Part shown: positions 17,658 to 26,729 of the stretch, piece by piece
Layout: each line of letters begins with the position of its first letter
Position numbering within the stretch: position 1 is the first letter of the stretch
Origin: an uncultured bacterium
GTDB taxonomy: Bacteria > Vulcanimicrobiota > Xenobia > Xenobiales > Xenobiaceae
DNA: 64,000 bases
Reading direction: 5' to 3'
NCBI GenBank assembly: GCA_934636825.1
Contig: CAKUBG010000009.1
Location: 20,098 to 84,097 of the forward strand
Translations under genes and position numbers: made by a program
The notes under the pieces: generated by a model
Told to the model about the DNA's origin: nothing
The model's input: the letters and a program-made list of their open reading frames with translations, nothing else
Database searches by the model: none

Positions 17658-18848
17658 ATGGTAGATAAACTGCCTAAGTTGGATGATTCTTTTCCCAAAC
17701 TAATTCCCCATTTGCGCACTTTCGTGAGCGGCTTAGAACATTGTATAGCTAATAAAGAACCTCTGGCCCAGCTCCGTGAAGAATTACATCAATGTGATGT
17801 GGTTATGTCTGCTTTTGTACTGGCTTTTAAGTACAGCGTGCGTGGCTATGACTACAACGAAGAAGAGTTGGAACATATCGCTCAAGTTTATGCTGATATT
17901 GAAGGTGTCGGCGGGGTGCTTTCTTCTCTCATTTGCGACCTTAAAGACGATGATGTTGAGGGAGCGGTACGTGATGTCAACGCTTTGGTCGATCAGCTTA
18001 GAGAAACTGAGAAAAGCTTAGCCAAACTTGAAGACTTGAGAAATTCTAAGCCTAAAATTTCTGAATTCGATAGTATCGATGGAGTTCTCAAAGCCGGCCA
18101 GGCCGTAGTTGAGGGACGTCGCGATTGGGAAATGCTGGAAAATCGTCTTGATTATTTGCGTCCTTCTTTCGATAAATTAGTTGCTTGCGAGTCGTTGCCT
18201 GAGCATATCGAAGATTATTGTGAGGCTTTAGATTGCTTATTTAGGGTATGTGAGTGTCGTTCCGTGGAAGAATTACCTGCTGCTTTGGAAGCTTTGAAAG
18301 CTACCGGTGATGTGGTAATTGAAAAATATAAAGAGACTAAAGCTGTACAAGAAGCTTTAGCAGCCCAGCAAATTTGGCATTGCCCTAAATGTGGAGCTGA
18401 AGTCGGTGATTGGGATAAACGTTGCCCTGCTTGTGGAATGAGACTCCCTGAACGCATAATCAGTAATGGTGAACTTGATAACAATTATGTTATGCCTGTG
18501 TTGCCTACATGCGTGCAAGCTATTCTAGACAGTATAAGCTCTTTGCGTGAAGGTAATGATGCTTGGGGCGAGTTTTCCTCTGGGTTGCGCGAATATGGCA
18601 AATTTGTAGCTGATCTTAAAGATAGGTATGCTGCTTTACCGGAGAGCGCTTTTAATGGTGCTGAATCAGAGGGCGAGTCTTTGATTCTTTCCCGCGAAGC
18701 TATGGAAGAGGGACTGACCAAGTTGGAAAATGCCTACTATGTGTGTGAACATATGCAAAATGGAGGCGAAGTTAGTGACGAAGAGCTCGATTCTACCTTA
18801 GAAAGTATGATTGAAGGTGTAGAGCAAACACGCCAAATATCCGACTAA
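17658..18848 (+). CDS. zinc-ribbon helical protein, paralog B
   Basis: Tandem paralog of the preceding gene (396 residues, 45 bases downstream). It has the same layout: MVDKLPKLDDSFPKLIPHL at the N-terminus, an acidic helical region, a zinc ribbon CPKCGAEV then CPACGMRLPE at about residues 244-270, and a helical acidic C-terminus. TTGGAGG lies five bases before the ATG, a strong start. The two are likely cotranscribed and may form a heteromeric complex, which is inference from tandem duplication only. A terminator follows. No function is recognised. Confidence 0.75.
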   Translation: MVDKLPKLDDSFPKLIPHLRTFVSGLEHCIANKEPLAQLREELHQCDVVMSAFVLAFKYSVRGYDYNEEELEHIAQVYADIEGVGGVLSSLICDLKDDDVEGAVRDVNALVDQLRETEKSLAKLEDLRNSKPKISEFDSIDGVLKAGQAVVEGRRDWEMLENRLDYLRPSFDKLVACESLPEHIEDYCEALDCLFRVCECRSVEELPAALEALKATGDVVIEKYKETKAVQEALAAQQIWHCPKCGAEVGDWDKRCPACGMRLPERIISNGELDNNYVMPVLPTCVQAILDSISSLREGNDAWGEFSSGLREYGKFVADLKDRYAALPESAFNGAESEGESLILSREAMEEGLTKLENAYYVCEHMQNGGEVSDEELDSTLESMIEGVEQTRQISD

Positions 18849-18876
18849 ATTCTCCTAAGATGTCGCTTTTTTGCAT

Positions 18877-18933
18877 AAAAACCGCCAGAGTGTGTAAGCT
18901 GTATTTGACGTACGCATCTAGCGGTTTTTTTTT
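18877..18933 (+). terminator. intrinsic terminator
   Basis: AAAAACCGC at 18877-18885 pairs with GCGGTTTTT from 18921, with imperfect pairing between AGAGTGTGTA and TACGCATCT inside, and a run of nine T. Confidence 0.85.
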
Positions 18934-19043
18934 GAATTTTTTCGGTAAAAATATCTTATAAAAAATTGCTTATAACTATTTACTTTTAGGCCATATGCCT
19001 TGAAAATATAGGCAAGTCTAGTTTAAAAAGAGAGGTAATTCTC

Positions 19044-20171
19044 ATGGGTGTTATGTCTACTGCTTCCACTATAGCTACTATGACAGCTAACGATTACAAG
19101 AATGCTCAGGCCATTTATGCTAATATGCAAAATCAGGCTCTGGCTGCGCAGAATGGCGGTATGGGAGTTCTTACCCAGCAAGCTCTTAAGGCTGCCAACG
19201 CTCAGAATATGGAGTTGCTTAATCAGCAACTTAGTCAGCAATCACTTCAGGCTTCCACTGCCTCTTCTTCCCTCGATTCTATATCGTCCTCTTTTAGCGA
19301 TCAGATTCAGCAGCTGACCTCTTCCAGTCTTTCTGTAACCGATCAGATTAGTCAGATCACTTCCGCTTCTGGCTTGTCTGCTTCTTCTGCCGCCGGTTTC
19401 TCTACTTCTACAGATTTTACCCAGGCCATTATCGATAGTATTTCTTCTGCTAGTAAGTCTTCTTCCAGCTCCAGCACCAATAGTGATGTTATGACTAGCG
19501 CTACCAACATGCTTAAGACTTACTTTAAGCAGTTCTGCCCTGGTATGAGTGATGAGCAAATCTCCACTATTTGCAAATTCGCCGCTTCCCAGTACGGCGA
19601 TTTGGCTAAAGCTATGGATATGAGCTCCTTAACTTCTAGCGTGATGGGTTCTTCTTCCACTGGTAGCACTGGCAGCACCAGCAGCGTGGGCAACAATGGC
19701 AACTACGGAGCCAACAAGGGTGTGAGCGGTTTACTTGCTGATGCCGGCGCTATGGTAGGTATGACTGAGCAATCGAACGCTGCTTCCATCAACAAGATCA
19801 CCAAAAAGAGCGGTATCAATTGCCAGACCACTCCTTGGTGTGCTGCTTGGGCTATGAATATGCTCAAAGATCATGGTGTTTTGGATACTTCTTCTTGCTC
19901 CAACGTCAACTACTGCCCCACTATCGTAAACTGGGCCAAGAAAGAAAATATCTGGGCTGGTCGCGGTTCTTACACCCCTCAAGCTGGTGACGCTATTCTC
20001 TTCGACTGGCAGGGCGACGGCACTTCCGACCATATCGGTATTGTTGAAAAAGTTGAAAATGGCAAGGTTTATACCATTGAAGGTAACTCTTCCGACTCTG
20101 TAGCTAGAAGAAGTTACAGCTTGAGCAGTAGCAAGGTTATGGGCTACATCAATTGCGCCGCTCAAAAGTAA
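19044..20171 (+). CDS. Ser-rich protein with C-terminal CHAP peptidoglycan-hydrolase domain
   Basis: The last 125 residues form a CHAP (NlpC/P60-fold) domain that normally cuts peptidoglycan peptide or amide bonds. Catalytic Cys266 sits in PWCAAW, His330 in SDHIGIV, and the third polar residue in IEGN (348). The first 110 residues are Gln/Asn/Ala-rich and helical, then a long Ser/Thr-rich stretch (about 60-240) acts as a linker. There is no Sec signal peptide, which is odd for a wall hydrolase; export by another route, or release by lysis, must be assumed. AGAGG nine bases upstream supports the ATG. Codon use is strongly biased, suggesting high expression. It has its own terminator and is followed by a decayed CHAP-like fragment. 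Confidence 0.8.
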   Translation: MGVMSTASTIATMTANDYKNAQAIYANMQNQALAAQNGGMGVLTQQALKAANAQNMELLNQQLSQQSLQASTASSSLDSISSSFSDQIQQLTSSSLSVTDQISQITSASGLSASSAAGFSTSTDFTQAIIDSISSASKSSSSSSTNSDVMTSATNMLKTYFKQFCPGMSDEQISTICKFAASQYGDLAKAMDMSSLTSSVMGSSSTGSTGSTSSVGNNGNYGANKGVSGLLADAGAMVGMTEQSNAASINKITKKSGINCQTTPWCAAWAMNMLKDHGVLDTSSCSNVNYCPTIVNWAKKENIWAGRGSYTPQAGDAILFDWQGDGTSDHIGIVEKVENGKVYTIEGNSSDSVARRSYSLSSSKVMGYINCAAQK

Positions 20172-20203
20172 GTAGATAATACTTCATATAGCTCTGCTAT
20201 ATA

Positions 20204-20245
20204 AGGCCCCCCGAGTATGAAGAATATCTTGGAGGGGCTTTTTTT
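20204..20245 (+). terminator. intrinsic terminator
   Basis: AGGCCCCCCGAG pairs (with wobbles) with CTTGGAGGGGCT, followed by seven T. Confidence 0.75.
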
Positions 20246-20271
20246 GTTAGTAAAATATAGCTATATATTGA

Positions 20272-20460
20272 GTAGGCGGCGCCAGTGCTTATATAACTGC
20301 TGATCAATTAGCTATCGATAGCAACTTTAAAAAGATTTGTGTCTCGGAATCAGATCTTAGCAAGTTACCTGCAGGTTATGTTGTCGCTTGGAATAGAGGG
20401 AACGGTGCCAGTAGGTAGTACGGCCATATATGTATTTCTTTGACTCTTATTTTACACACC
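20272..20460 (+). pseudogene. remnant of a CHAP/NlpC-like gene with in-frame TAG
   Basis: One frame reads ASAYITADQLA, then SDLSKLPAGYVVAWNRGNG and ASR, hits TAG at 20416-20418, and continues in the same frame with YGHICISL. LPAGxVVxW followed by a short loop and xGHI is the usual core of CHAP-type hydrolases, the His being catalytic. There is no start codon and a TGA lies just upstream at 20269. It therefore looks like the decayed 3' part of a hydrolase gene of a different subfamily from the CHAP protein upstream, not a copy of it. The following heparinase gene runs against its end. Confidence 0.5.
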
Positions 20461-20481
20461 AGAAAAGCTAGTTTGCTTTGG

Positions 20482-22761
20482 TTAACGTGAGTATATAGTC
20501 CTCTCAGCAAACATACTGTCCAACTCAGCTTTTTTAAAGCGTTGCGGCTCGTGGCCGGTCCAGTCGATTACAAAGTACATTTTCTCCGGTTGTTGTATTT
20601 TGCTGAAAAAACGTATTTGATCGGTTGGTAGCATTTTATAATTGTAATACCAGCCTGTAGGCGAAGGCTTGGAAATGCCCTTAGCATGGAGGTGGCGAGC
20701 GCCTTTGGGGAAGAATGGCATAACTCGTGCAGCCAACTTTTCGCCTAAAACTTTACACCCCATATCGCCACGCATTATTAAGCGGAGATGGGGGGCAAAC
20801 AGCAAGCTGCTTTCGAAGCCTACCGTCTGTCCTTGAAAATCGCCTTCTACGGTATCACGAATTATCAACCTTTGTTCTGTAGGCTTAAAAAGAAGTTCGC
20901 GTCCTAAGCTTAAAACTAAACCGTTAGTTAAACGAGCTTGGCGCTTGGTCCACAAGAGCACATCAGCTCCTTCTTTTCTTTCCCTATATAAAGGAGAACA
21001 GAAAACATAACCGTCTTTGTGTATTTCAGTTATATCGTCAGGGCAATATCTGCGCTCGGAAGCGTTTAAATCTTCCAAATAGGCAATTTTAAAAGGAAAA
21101 ATTTCCTCGGCGAGCGTGGGAGCGGAGTGAGCAAAAAAGCTGTTTAAATATGGATAGGCATTGCTGGAAACAGTAGAAAAACCCGCATCTATAATAAATG
21201 GTTCATTCTCTACCGTTAAACATATAGATAAGAAATCACAATGCGGTTGAGAGATCGTTTGCTTGGGATTGGGAGCCTTATAAAAATCTTGAGCCGGAGC
21301 GGAAGGAGTGCATCCTTTTATGATAACTTGAGAACTCTTGGGTCCCCAATGATCGCGAACGCTGCCTATGCCATTAGCGACGAAATAGAAACTTGTCTCC
21401 TCGGGGAAGTAATCTCCTCGGCCGGAACCGAATTTAGCAGCAAGTTCGGGAGTTGGGGCTACCCACCAAGCAACTTCGGCAGGCATATGTTCTATGCCGC
21501 ACAGAAACTCGTCACGATCAAAAATAATGGCGCCCAGACATAGCAAAGTTTGAATATACTCTGAAATAGAGGACTGCCTCCCCATAAATCCGGGAGCACA
21601 AAATGTACCTATGTGGGGAGCTACTTTATTGGTACCATTGATCGCTTGTAAGGCTTCAAGAGAAATACGCAGTGCTTCTGACAAATATTGTGGAGTTTGG
21701 GTATGATTGGCAACGTGTTGCAAGACTGGAAGCAACATCCACTCCAAAGCTGCACAGTGAGCACATAAAGAGCCGCTTAAATGTAACCCGTCATTTCCAA
21801 ACTCACGCTCAATCAGTTTTGAAAGCCTTGACTCAGCAAGCGTGCGCCATCTTTTGGCCAATTTTAATTCTGGGAAATGGGTAGCAAATACGTAAAGACA
21901 AGCTGCGGCTGGGAACGATAATACTTTATCGTAGCGAAGATGCCAATCTAAAGCAGCTCCATGGAGGATCATTGTCTCCATGATTTTAGTAAAGATGCGA
22001 GGAGTAAAAGCGGAACTGCTCAAACACATATCGACGGCAATCATCCAATTCATTAGTCTGATGGCTATCGTGTCAAAGTTGAGCCAGTTTACGCCTATCC
22101 AAATAGGGTTGCTAGCTCCCCATTCTGTAGCTTGAATTAAAATTTCGGAAGCATATTTATCTTGTTTGCTCAGCCAATAGGAACGAGCTAAAGTTAGAAA
22201 ATGGTAATGCTCGTTAAGTTCCCAAGTGCGATCCAGAGAAGGATACTTGGCTAAAGGCGATTCATTTAAGCAAGCAGCATTATCCGGAGACAAAATTTTT
22301 CTCAGCTCTTTAACGGCAATTCTGGGCCAACTCTTGGAACAAAAATCGGAGAACCAGTCGATATTGCCGCTAAAGGTCTCTTGCTGATTAGAAAGATAAG
22401 AAGAAAAAGTATGCCTCATCGCTTGCAGTGTTGAATCACTGAGCTCTTTTACGGCCGTGGGAGAGGCTTTAAAGCTGTCCGCAACTGCCTTTGCGTCTGA
22501 ATATTGCAAAAATAGTTGCGGACGAATGCGCTCGCGGAAGTAATTGAAGAGCGCTTCCGCAGCTTTTTCAGGTTGATCGCGCAGGGCATAATTTCTTGCT
22601 TCCTCGATCCCTGCTGCTCCGGAGAATTGTCCAAACAGATATTTGTCCTGGAAAATGTAAGTAGAGCAACTATCGTAAGCTAAATCGACCTGAGCCTCCA
22701 AGCTAAGTGGCATGGAAGAAGTGATTATATTCTTACGTAACCAAGGAAACATATTGTCCAA
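20482..22761 (-). CDS. heparinase II/III family protein
   Basis: Predicted polysaccharide lyase or uronate-glycan modifying protein. The N-terminal 380 residues form an alpha-helical toroid (repeated WxLNEHYHFL, WIGVNWLNFD-type helices). The C-terminal part holds the heparinase II/III beta-sandwich with QPHCDFLS (conserved His), FIIDAGFSTVSS, and a strand-rich tail. No signal peptide is seen, so it is likely cytoplasmic, as for relatives encoded in capsule or O-antigen clusters. The start is a TTG at 22761: AGGAG lies nine bases upstream and overlaps the stop of the aminotransferase gene, so the two genes are translationally coupled; the ATG four codons in is too far from that site. The substrate is unknown. 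Confidence 0.85.
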   Translation of the reverse strand: MDNMFPWLRKNIITSSMPLSLEAQVDLAYDSCSTYIFQDKYLFGQFSGAAGIEEARNYALRDQPEKAAEALFNYFRERIRPQLFLQYSDAKAVADSFKASPTAVKELSDSTLQAMRHTFSSYLSNQQETFSGNIDWFSDFCSKSWPRIAVKELRKILSPDNAACLNESPLAKYPSLDRTWELNEHYHFLTLARSYWLSKQDKYASEILIQATEWGASNPIWIGVNWLNFDTIAIRLMNWMIAVDMCLSSSAFTPRIFTKIMETMILHGAALDWHLRYDKVLSFPAAACLYVFATHFPELKLAKRWRTLAESRLSKLIEREFGNDGLHLSGSLCAHCAALEWMLLPVLQHVANHTQTPQYLSEALRISLEALQAINGTNKVAPHIGTFCAPGFMGRQSSISEYIQTLLCLGAIIFDRDEFLCGIEHMPAEVAWWVAPTPELAAKFGSGRGDYFPEETSFYFVANGIGSVRDHWGPKSSQVIIKGCTPSAPAQDFYKAPNPKQTISQPHCDFLSICLTVENEPFIIDAGFSTVSSNAYPYLNSFFAHSAPTLAEEIFPFKIAYLEDLNASERRYCPDDITEIHKDGYVFCSPLYRERKEGADVLLWTKRQARLTNGLVLSLGRELLFKPTEQRLIIRDTVEGDFQGQTVGFESSLLFAPHLRLIMRGDMGCKVLGEKLAARVMPFFPKGARHLHAKGISKPSPTGWYYNYKMLPTDQIRFFSKIQQPEKMYFVIDWTGHEPQRFKKAELDSMFAERTIYSR

Positions 22762-22773
22762 GTCGTCGATCTC

Positions 22774-23874
22774 CTAGTGACGAGGGAAATTCTTAATAGT
22801 CGATACTACAGTGGCAATTTGCTCATCACTGAGCTCAGGGAACATAGGTAAAGACATTACTTCTTTTTGCACCTGTTCACAAACGGGTAAAGAGCCTTCT
22901 TTCATACCGCTAGAGGCGAAAGTCTTTTGTAAGTGGAGGCATACAGGGTAGTAAATAGCCGGCCCTACACCATTTTCGCGCATATAGTCGAAAAGCTCAT
23001 CGCGGTGAGGAGTACGAATAGTATACTGATGGAAGACGTGGTGGAAACCCTCGCGCTCGAGAGGAGTAATTACTCCGCTGCCTTGTAAAGCTTCAGTATA
23101 TTTTTGAGCTACGGTACGGCGCTTTTTATTCCACTCATCGACATGTTTAAGCTTGACGCGCAAAGCTGCAGCTTGAATTTCGTCTAAGCGGCTGTTGGTG
23201 CCCAGAATCTCGTGATAATATCTAACTTTACTGCCGTGACCGCGCAGCATTTGTACTTTTTCAAAGTACTCATCACTGTTAGTTAAAACCATACCGCCGT
23301 CGCCGATACCACCCAAGTTTTTGCTGGGGAAGAACGAGAAGCAGCTAAGATCGCCGAAACCGCCGACTTTTTTACCGTCTACGCAAGCTCCAGTGGCTTG
23401 GGCGCAGTCTTCAATTAAAGCCAAATTGTGCTCTTGACAAATAGCTTTAATAGCTTTGACGTCGGCAGCGTGTCCGTAAAGATGGACGCAAATTACGGCT
23501 TTGGTGTGGGGAGTGATAGCTTTCTTTAGACTTTCAGGATCTAAAGTGAAAGTGCGAGGGTCAATATCGGCAAACACTACTTTGGAACCGGCCAAAGCTA
23601 CGGCGCCGGCTGAGGCTACGAAAGTGAAGGAAGGAACGATCACTTCATCGTCGGCTTTCAGATCCAAAGCTCTCACTGCCAATTGCAGAGCATCAGTGCC
23701 ATTTCCTACGCCTATACCGTGTTTAACTCCGTTCCAAGCCGCAAACTCTTCTTCGAAAGCTTTCACTTCGGGGCCTAAAACATATGCAGTAGAGCGCAGA
23801 ACTTTCAGTACAGCTGCTTCCAATTCGTCTTGGATTTGAGAGTACTGAGTGCGAAGCTCTAAAATAGGGATCAT
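22774..23874 (-). CDS. DegT/DnrJ/EryC1/StrS sugar aminotransferase
   Basis: PLP enzyme that aminates a keto group of a nucleotide-linked sugar. The PLP lysine is Lys185 in FFPSKNLGG; the upstream EDCAQATGA motif and GNGTDAL phosphate-binding loop are also present. The length of 366 residues is typical. It is related to WbpE/WlbC/FdtB-type enzymes that build acetamido sugars; the exact substrate cannot be given. The ATG has AAGGAG nine bases upstream. It is the first gene of a two-gene unit with the heparinase-like gene, whose translation is coupled to it. No nucleotide-sugar dehydratase or glycosyltransferase is nearby, so the pair depends on genes elsewhere. Confidence 0.92.
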   Translation of the reverse strand: MIPILELRTQYSQIQDELEAAVLKVLRSTAYVLGPEVKAFEEEFAAWNGVKHGIGVGNGTDALQLAVRALDLKADDEVIVPSFTFVASAGAVALAGSKVVFADIDPRTFTLDPESLKKAITPHTKAVICVHLYGHAADVKAIKAICQEHNLALIEDCAQATGACVDGKKVGGFGDLSCFSFFPSKNLGGIGDGGMVLTNSDEYFEKVQMLRGHGSKVRYYHEILGTNSRLDEIQAAALRVKLKHVDEWNKKRRTVAQKYTEALQGSGVITPLEREGFHHVFHQYTIRTPHRDELFDYMRENGVGPAIYYPVCLHLQKTFASSGMKEGSLPVCEQVQKEVMSLPMFPELSDEQIATVVSTIKNFPRH

Positions 23875-24229
23875 AAATATGTCTCCTTCTATCCGTTCAT
23901 CAGGAGCGGAACCGCTTTGATGGCAGAAAATTCCTCAAATTGAGTGAAACTTTCCGTCGGCAAAATGTAGGTTAAAAGATTATCCAATCGGATTTTTGGC
24001 GTAGTATTGAAAGTGCTTACTAAAAATAGCAAAATAGCAAAATGCCTACTAAATATTTCTGAGACTTCAGAAATGTGGCCAATTTACGCTATCTTAGCCA
24101 AAGCTTAGCACCTCAAAGACCTTACAAGACCCCTATTTTCAAAGCATAGGGGGCAAGCCCTGCCGAAATCGGTGATTTTTTTACAGCAGCGCCAACTAAA
24201 GAGGCTAGGAATACGTCAAAAGTATGCCG
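23875..24229. other. intergenic region between aminotransferase and Hsp70-like genes
   Basis: No gene seen in 355 bases. It has a hairpin CCCCTAT/ATAGGGGG (24130-24153) that may end the Hsp70 transcript, CCGAAATCGG followed by T on the plus strand near 24163, and a triple AAAATAGC/AAAATGCC repeat near 24023. I found no convincing promoter for the aminotransferase operon. Confidence 0.35.
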
Positions 24230-26038
24230 CTAACCTTTACTGCGCACTTCAAATTCTAAGCGCCACTTAGGAACAGAGTCTTGGCAACACCAAACTTCCA
24301 AGGTGCCTACTTCAGTTACATAAGTTTCTAAGGTTACTGGCACTACTTTACCTACTTCTCCGGCTTCGGCGGGCAAAGTAATTTGTAATGAAGGCAGTTC
24401 TTCTATATCATCTTCCCAATCGTCGATTAAATCGCCAATCTGATCTTGCTGACGACAAGTGGAAGCCAAAAATCTAAATTCTGCCGGTTCGCCGATAACC
24501 AGACCAAAACTTCTGTTGGGCAAACGCTCACGTGAATCTTCTTCCATGCCAAAAGGAGCTACGCATAAAGCTTTTATGGGAGGAATAAGTCCGGGAACGG
24601 CAGGCATGGAAGTTTCGATACCCACATAATAAGAACGGTTGGTACCGGCTTTAATTCGTATGCCGGAACCTTGACTTGCTAAACCGCTGCGTACCGCACC
24701 GCGAGCTACGGCCAAGTCGTAATCGGCTCCGACTAATTCTTTGGCCGGAGGGGCTCCTATAGACTCCAACCAAGAGTTGACCGTTTCCAGCAAACGACGG
24801 CGCAAGACGGGAGCTTTTAGCACGCCTCCGTTAAAAAGGATCGCTGTCGGGGCGAAAATAGGAGCTGAGCCGTCCTCAGGTTTGTTGGCTGCCAAGAACC
24901 TAGCTAAATGTTTTGTGATAGCTGGATTAGATTCAAAAGGTAAGCCCAATTCACGCAAACCGCTCTGGCGAGAACGCTCAGCTTGCTCTTCAAAGGAACA
25001 CTTAGGGAAAAAGCCATCTACAATAAGCTGTTCGGTCGCTTGGCGGCTCAAGGAGTCGGCAATAGAAGAAGCTATCAAGCTGCTGCCACGCCCGGGAATG
25101 GTAACACTCCATTCTTCTTCAGCATATTCTTGCAACAATTGCTCTTTGGCTGTGCGACAAGCATGCGTAAGAACTTGCATTTGCCAAGCATCAAGCTTAA
25201 TTTTGCGCTCTGTTTTTAACTTTTGCTGCATATACACAGCCAAAGTTAAATCCATGTTGTCGCCGCCTAGTAAGAGATGATCTCCTACAGCTGAGCGTTC
25301 CAGACAAAGTTTGCCATCTTGGTTGGCTACGGTAATGAGGCTGAAGTCGGTGGTGCCTCCTCCTATGTCGCATACCAAAATTTTGTCTCCGACTGACACT
25401 TGTGAACGCCAATCCTCTTCGGTATTGCCAAGCCAGGCATAAAAGGCGGCTTGAGGCTCTTCTAAGAGAGTTAAATGCCTGAGGCCGGCTTTTTGAGCAG
25501 CTTTAACTGTGAGCTCTCTGGCTATTGTATCAAAGGAGGCCGGCACGGTAAGAACTACTTGTTGATCTTCTAAAGGCTGTTCTGGGTGCTCAAAGTTCCA
25601 GGCTGAGCGCAAATGCTCAAGATAGCGGGCTGAAGCATCAATAGGGGAAATATGTTCTACTTCTTCTGGAGCGTTCCAGGGCAAAATGGGACTATTGCGA
25701 TCTATTTGCTCGCTGGAAAGCCAAGACTTGGCTGAAGAGACGACACGGTGAGGCACTTTGGCGCCTTGCTCACGGGCCATATATCCGACTATATCTTTAG
25801 CTTCTTTATCCCAAGGTAGCTCGATACTGTGGGGTGGTAATTCGTGAGAACCTGGAAAATAAAGGAAAGAGGGAAGAGTCTTGCGTGGCTCGACGGTTGC
25901 CGGGTAGGTGAGTTGGGGTATAGAAAAATGATTTATGGGAGGAGTTTCTTTGATATTTTTGTTTCCTGCCGAAGCTGTGTCAGGATCTGACCAAGCTAAG
26001 GCACAATTTGTTGTTCCTAAGTCTATACCTATAATCAT
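24230..26038 (-). CDS. Hsp70-like ATPase
   Basis: An actin-fold ATPase of the Hsp70 superfamily. Phosphate-1 loop IIGIDLGTTNCALAW at the N-terminus, phosphate-2 loop VCDIGGGTTDFSLI near residue 220, and adenosine motif NGGVLKAP near 405. After residue 510 only about 90 residues follow, so a full DnaK substrate-binding domain and lid are missing or replaced by a short beta-rich segment. It is therefore not DnaK. Genes of this type commonly sit beside DUF2760 genes, as here (gap 47 bases), often with a second Hsp70-like gene that is absent in this window. The pair's role is not established; a specialised chaperone is inferred. The ATG at 26038 begins directly at the conserved core. Confidence 0.88.
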   Translation of the reverse strand: MIIGIDLGTTNCALAWSDPDTASAGNKNIKETPPINHFSIPQLTYPATVEPRKTLPSFLYFPGSHELPPHSIELPWDKEAKDIVGYMAREQGAKVPHRVVSSAKSWLSSEQIDRNSPILPWNAPEEVEHISPIDASARYLEHLRSAWNFEHPEQPLEDQQVVLTVPASFDTIARELTVKAAQKAGLRHLTLLEEPQAAFYAWLGNTEEDWRSQVSVGDKILVCDIGGGTTDFSLITVANQDGKLCLERSAVGDHLLLGGDNMDLTLAVYMQQKLKTERKIKLDAWQMQVLTHACRTAKEQLLQEYAEEEWSVTIPGRGSSLIASSIADSLSRQATEQLIVDGFFPKCSFEEQAERSRQSGLRELGLPFESNPAITKHLARFLAANKPEDGSAPIFAPTAILFNGGVLKAPVLRRRLLETVNSWLESIGAPPAKELVGADYDLAVARGAVRSGLASQGSGIRIKAGTNRSYYVGIETSMPAVPGLIPPIKALCVAPFGMEEDSRERLPNRSFGLVIGEPAEFRFLASTCRQQDQIGDLIDDWEDDIEELPSLQITLPAEAGEVGKVVPVTLETYVTEVGTLEVWCCQDSVPKWRLEFEVRSKG

Positions 26039-26085
26039 CTAAAAATGTCTCCCAAAATAGTGTTACCGAACTCAAAGCCCTTAGG

Positions 26086-26595
26086 CTATAATTCTACTTC
26101 GGCTGGACAAATAACATCTGAATCTTCGTCTTGAGCACTTTGAGGCAAATTGGCTTTCTGTAAGCGCCAACCTTTATGGCGTAAAACTCCCTTGAAGGGC
26201 GGGTCGCCTTCTACTTTGCCTACCAAACGAACTGCGCCTGGATCGAAGCCCGCTTCCACGGTAATTTCTAAACCTTCTTCTTCAGTGCGGATAGGCTCCA
26301 GGACTAAATATTCTTGGATAGCTTTGCGGCAGCCTCTATAAACAGTAGATTTTACTACGGCACCGACTTGGGCATCGGGAACGTTTTCTAAATCTTCTTG
26401 CAAGAAATCTATGAGTCGCCCTTCACGTTGAAGTAAAGCCAAAATGCCTACGGCACCTGGACAAAGAGAAGGAACTCCGGAGGATGGAGTCTCTTGAACA
26501 ACTTCGTGGTCTGTCAGCAAAAGAGCTAACTTGTTGGCAAATTCTTTATTAAATAGAGCTTTAAAAAAAGCTTTAAAAGCTGTGACTATACGCAT
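26086..26595 (-). CDS. DUF2760 family protein
   Basis: Small protein of 169 residues with no assigned function. The N-terminal 30 residues are basic and aromatic (AFKAFFKALFNKEFA), then a helical segment with LCPGAVGILALLQREGRLIDFLQEDL, which is the conserved core, followed by VGAVVKSTVYRGCRKAIQEY and a beta-rich end. The family is found upstream of Hsp70-like ATPase genes, as here, and probably works with that ATPase. The ATG is followed by the typical family start. No membrane segment or signal peptide. It is likely cotranscribed with the Hsp70-like gene, and possibly with Sua5 134 bases upstream. Confidence 0.85.
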   Translation of the reverse strand: MRIVTAFKAFFKALFNKEFANKLALLLTDHEVVQETPSSGVPSLCPGAVGILALLQREGRLIDFLQEDLENVPDAQVGAVVKSTVYRGCRKAIQEYLVLEPIRTEEEGLEITVEAGFDPGAVRLVGKVEGDPPFKGVLRHKGWRLQKANLPQSAQDEDSDVICPAEVEL

Positions 26596-26729
26596 AACTG
26601 AAATTTTTTGCTAAAGTGGGTCGACTCCCTGCATTTATGTAGGAAGACTGAAAAAGACGACGCTCCCTCAATAGAGTAAAACCTTTCTGCTTTGGGGATC
26701 TTTGAACGCCAGTGACTTATCTCAGGTTG

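Noticed and set aside
24023..24046. AAAATAGC repeated three times, as a possible array
   Set aside because: Too short and not spaced; simple AT-rich repeat, not CRISPR or iterons.
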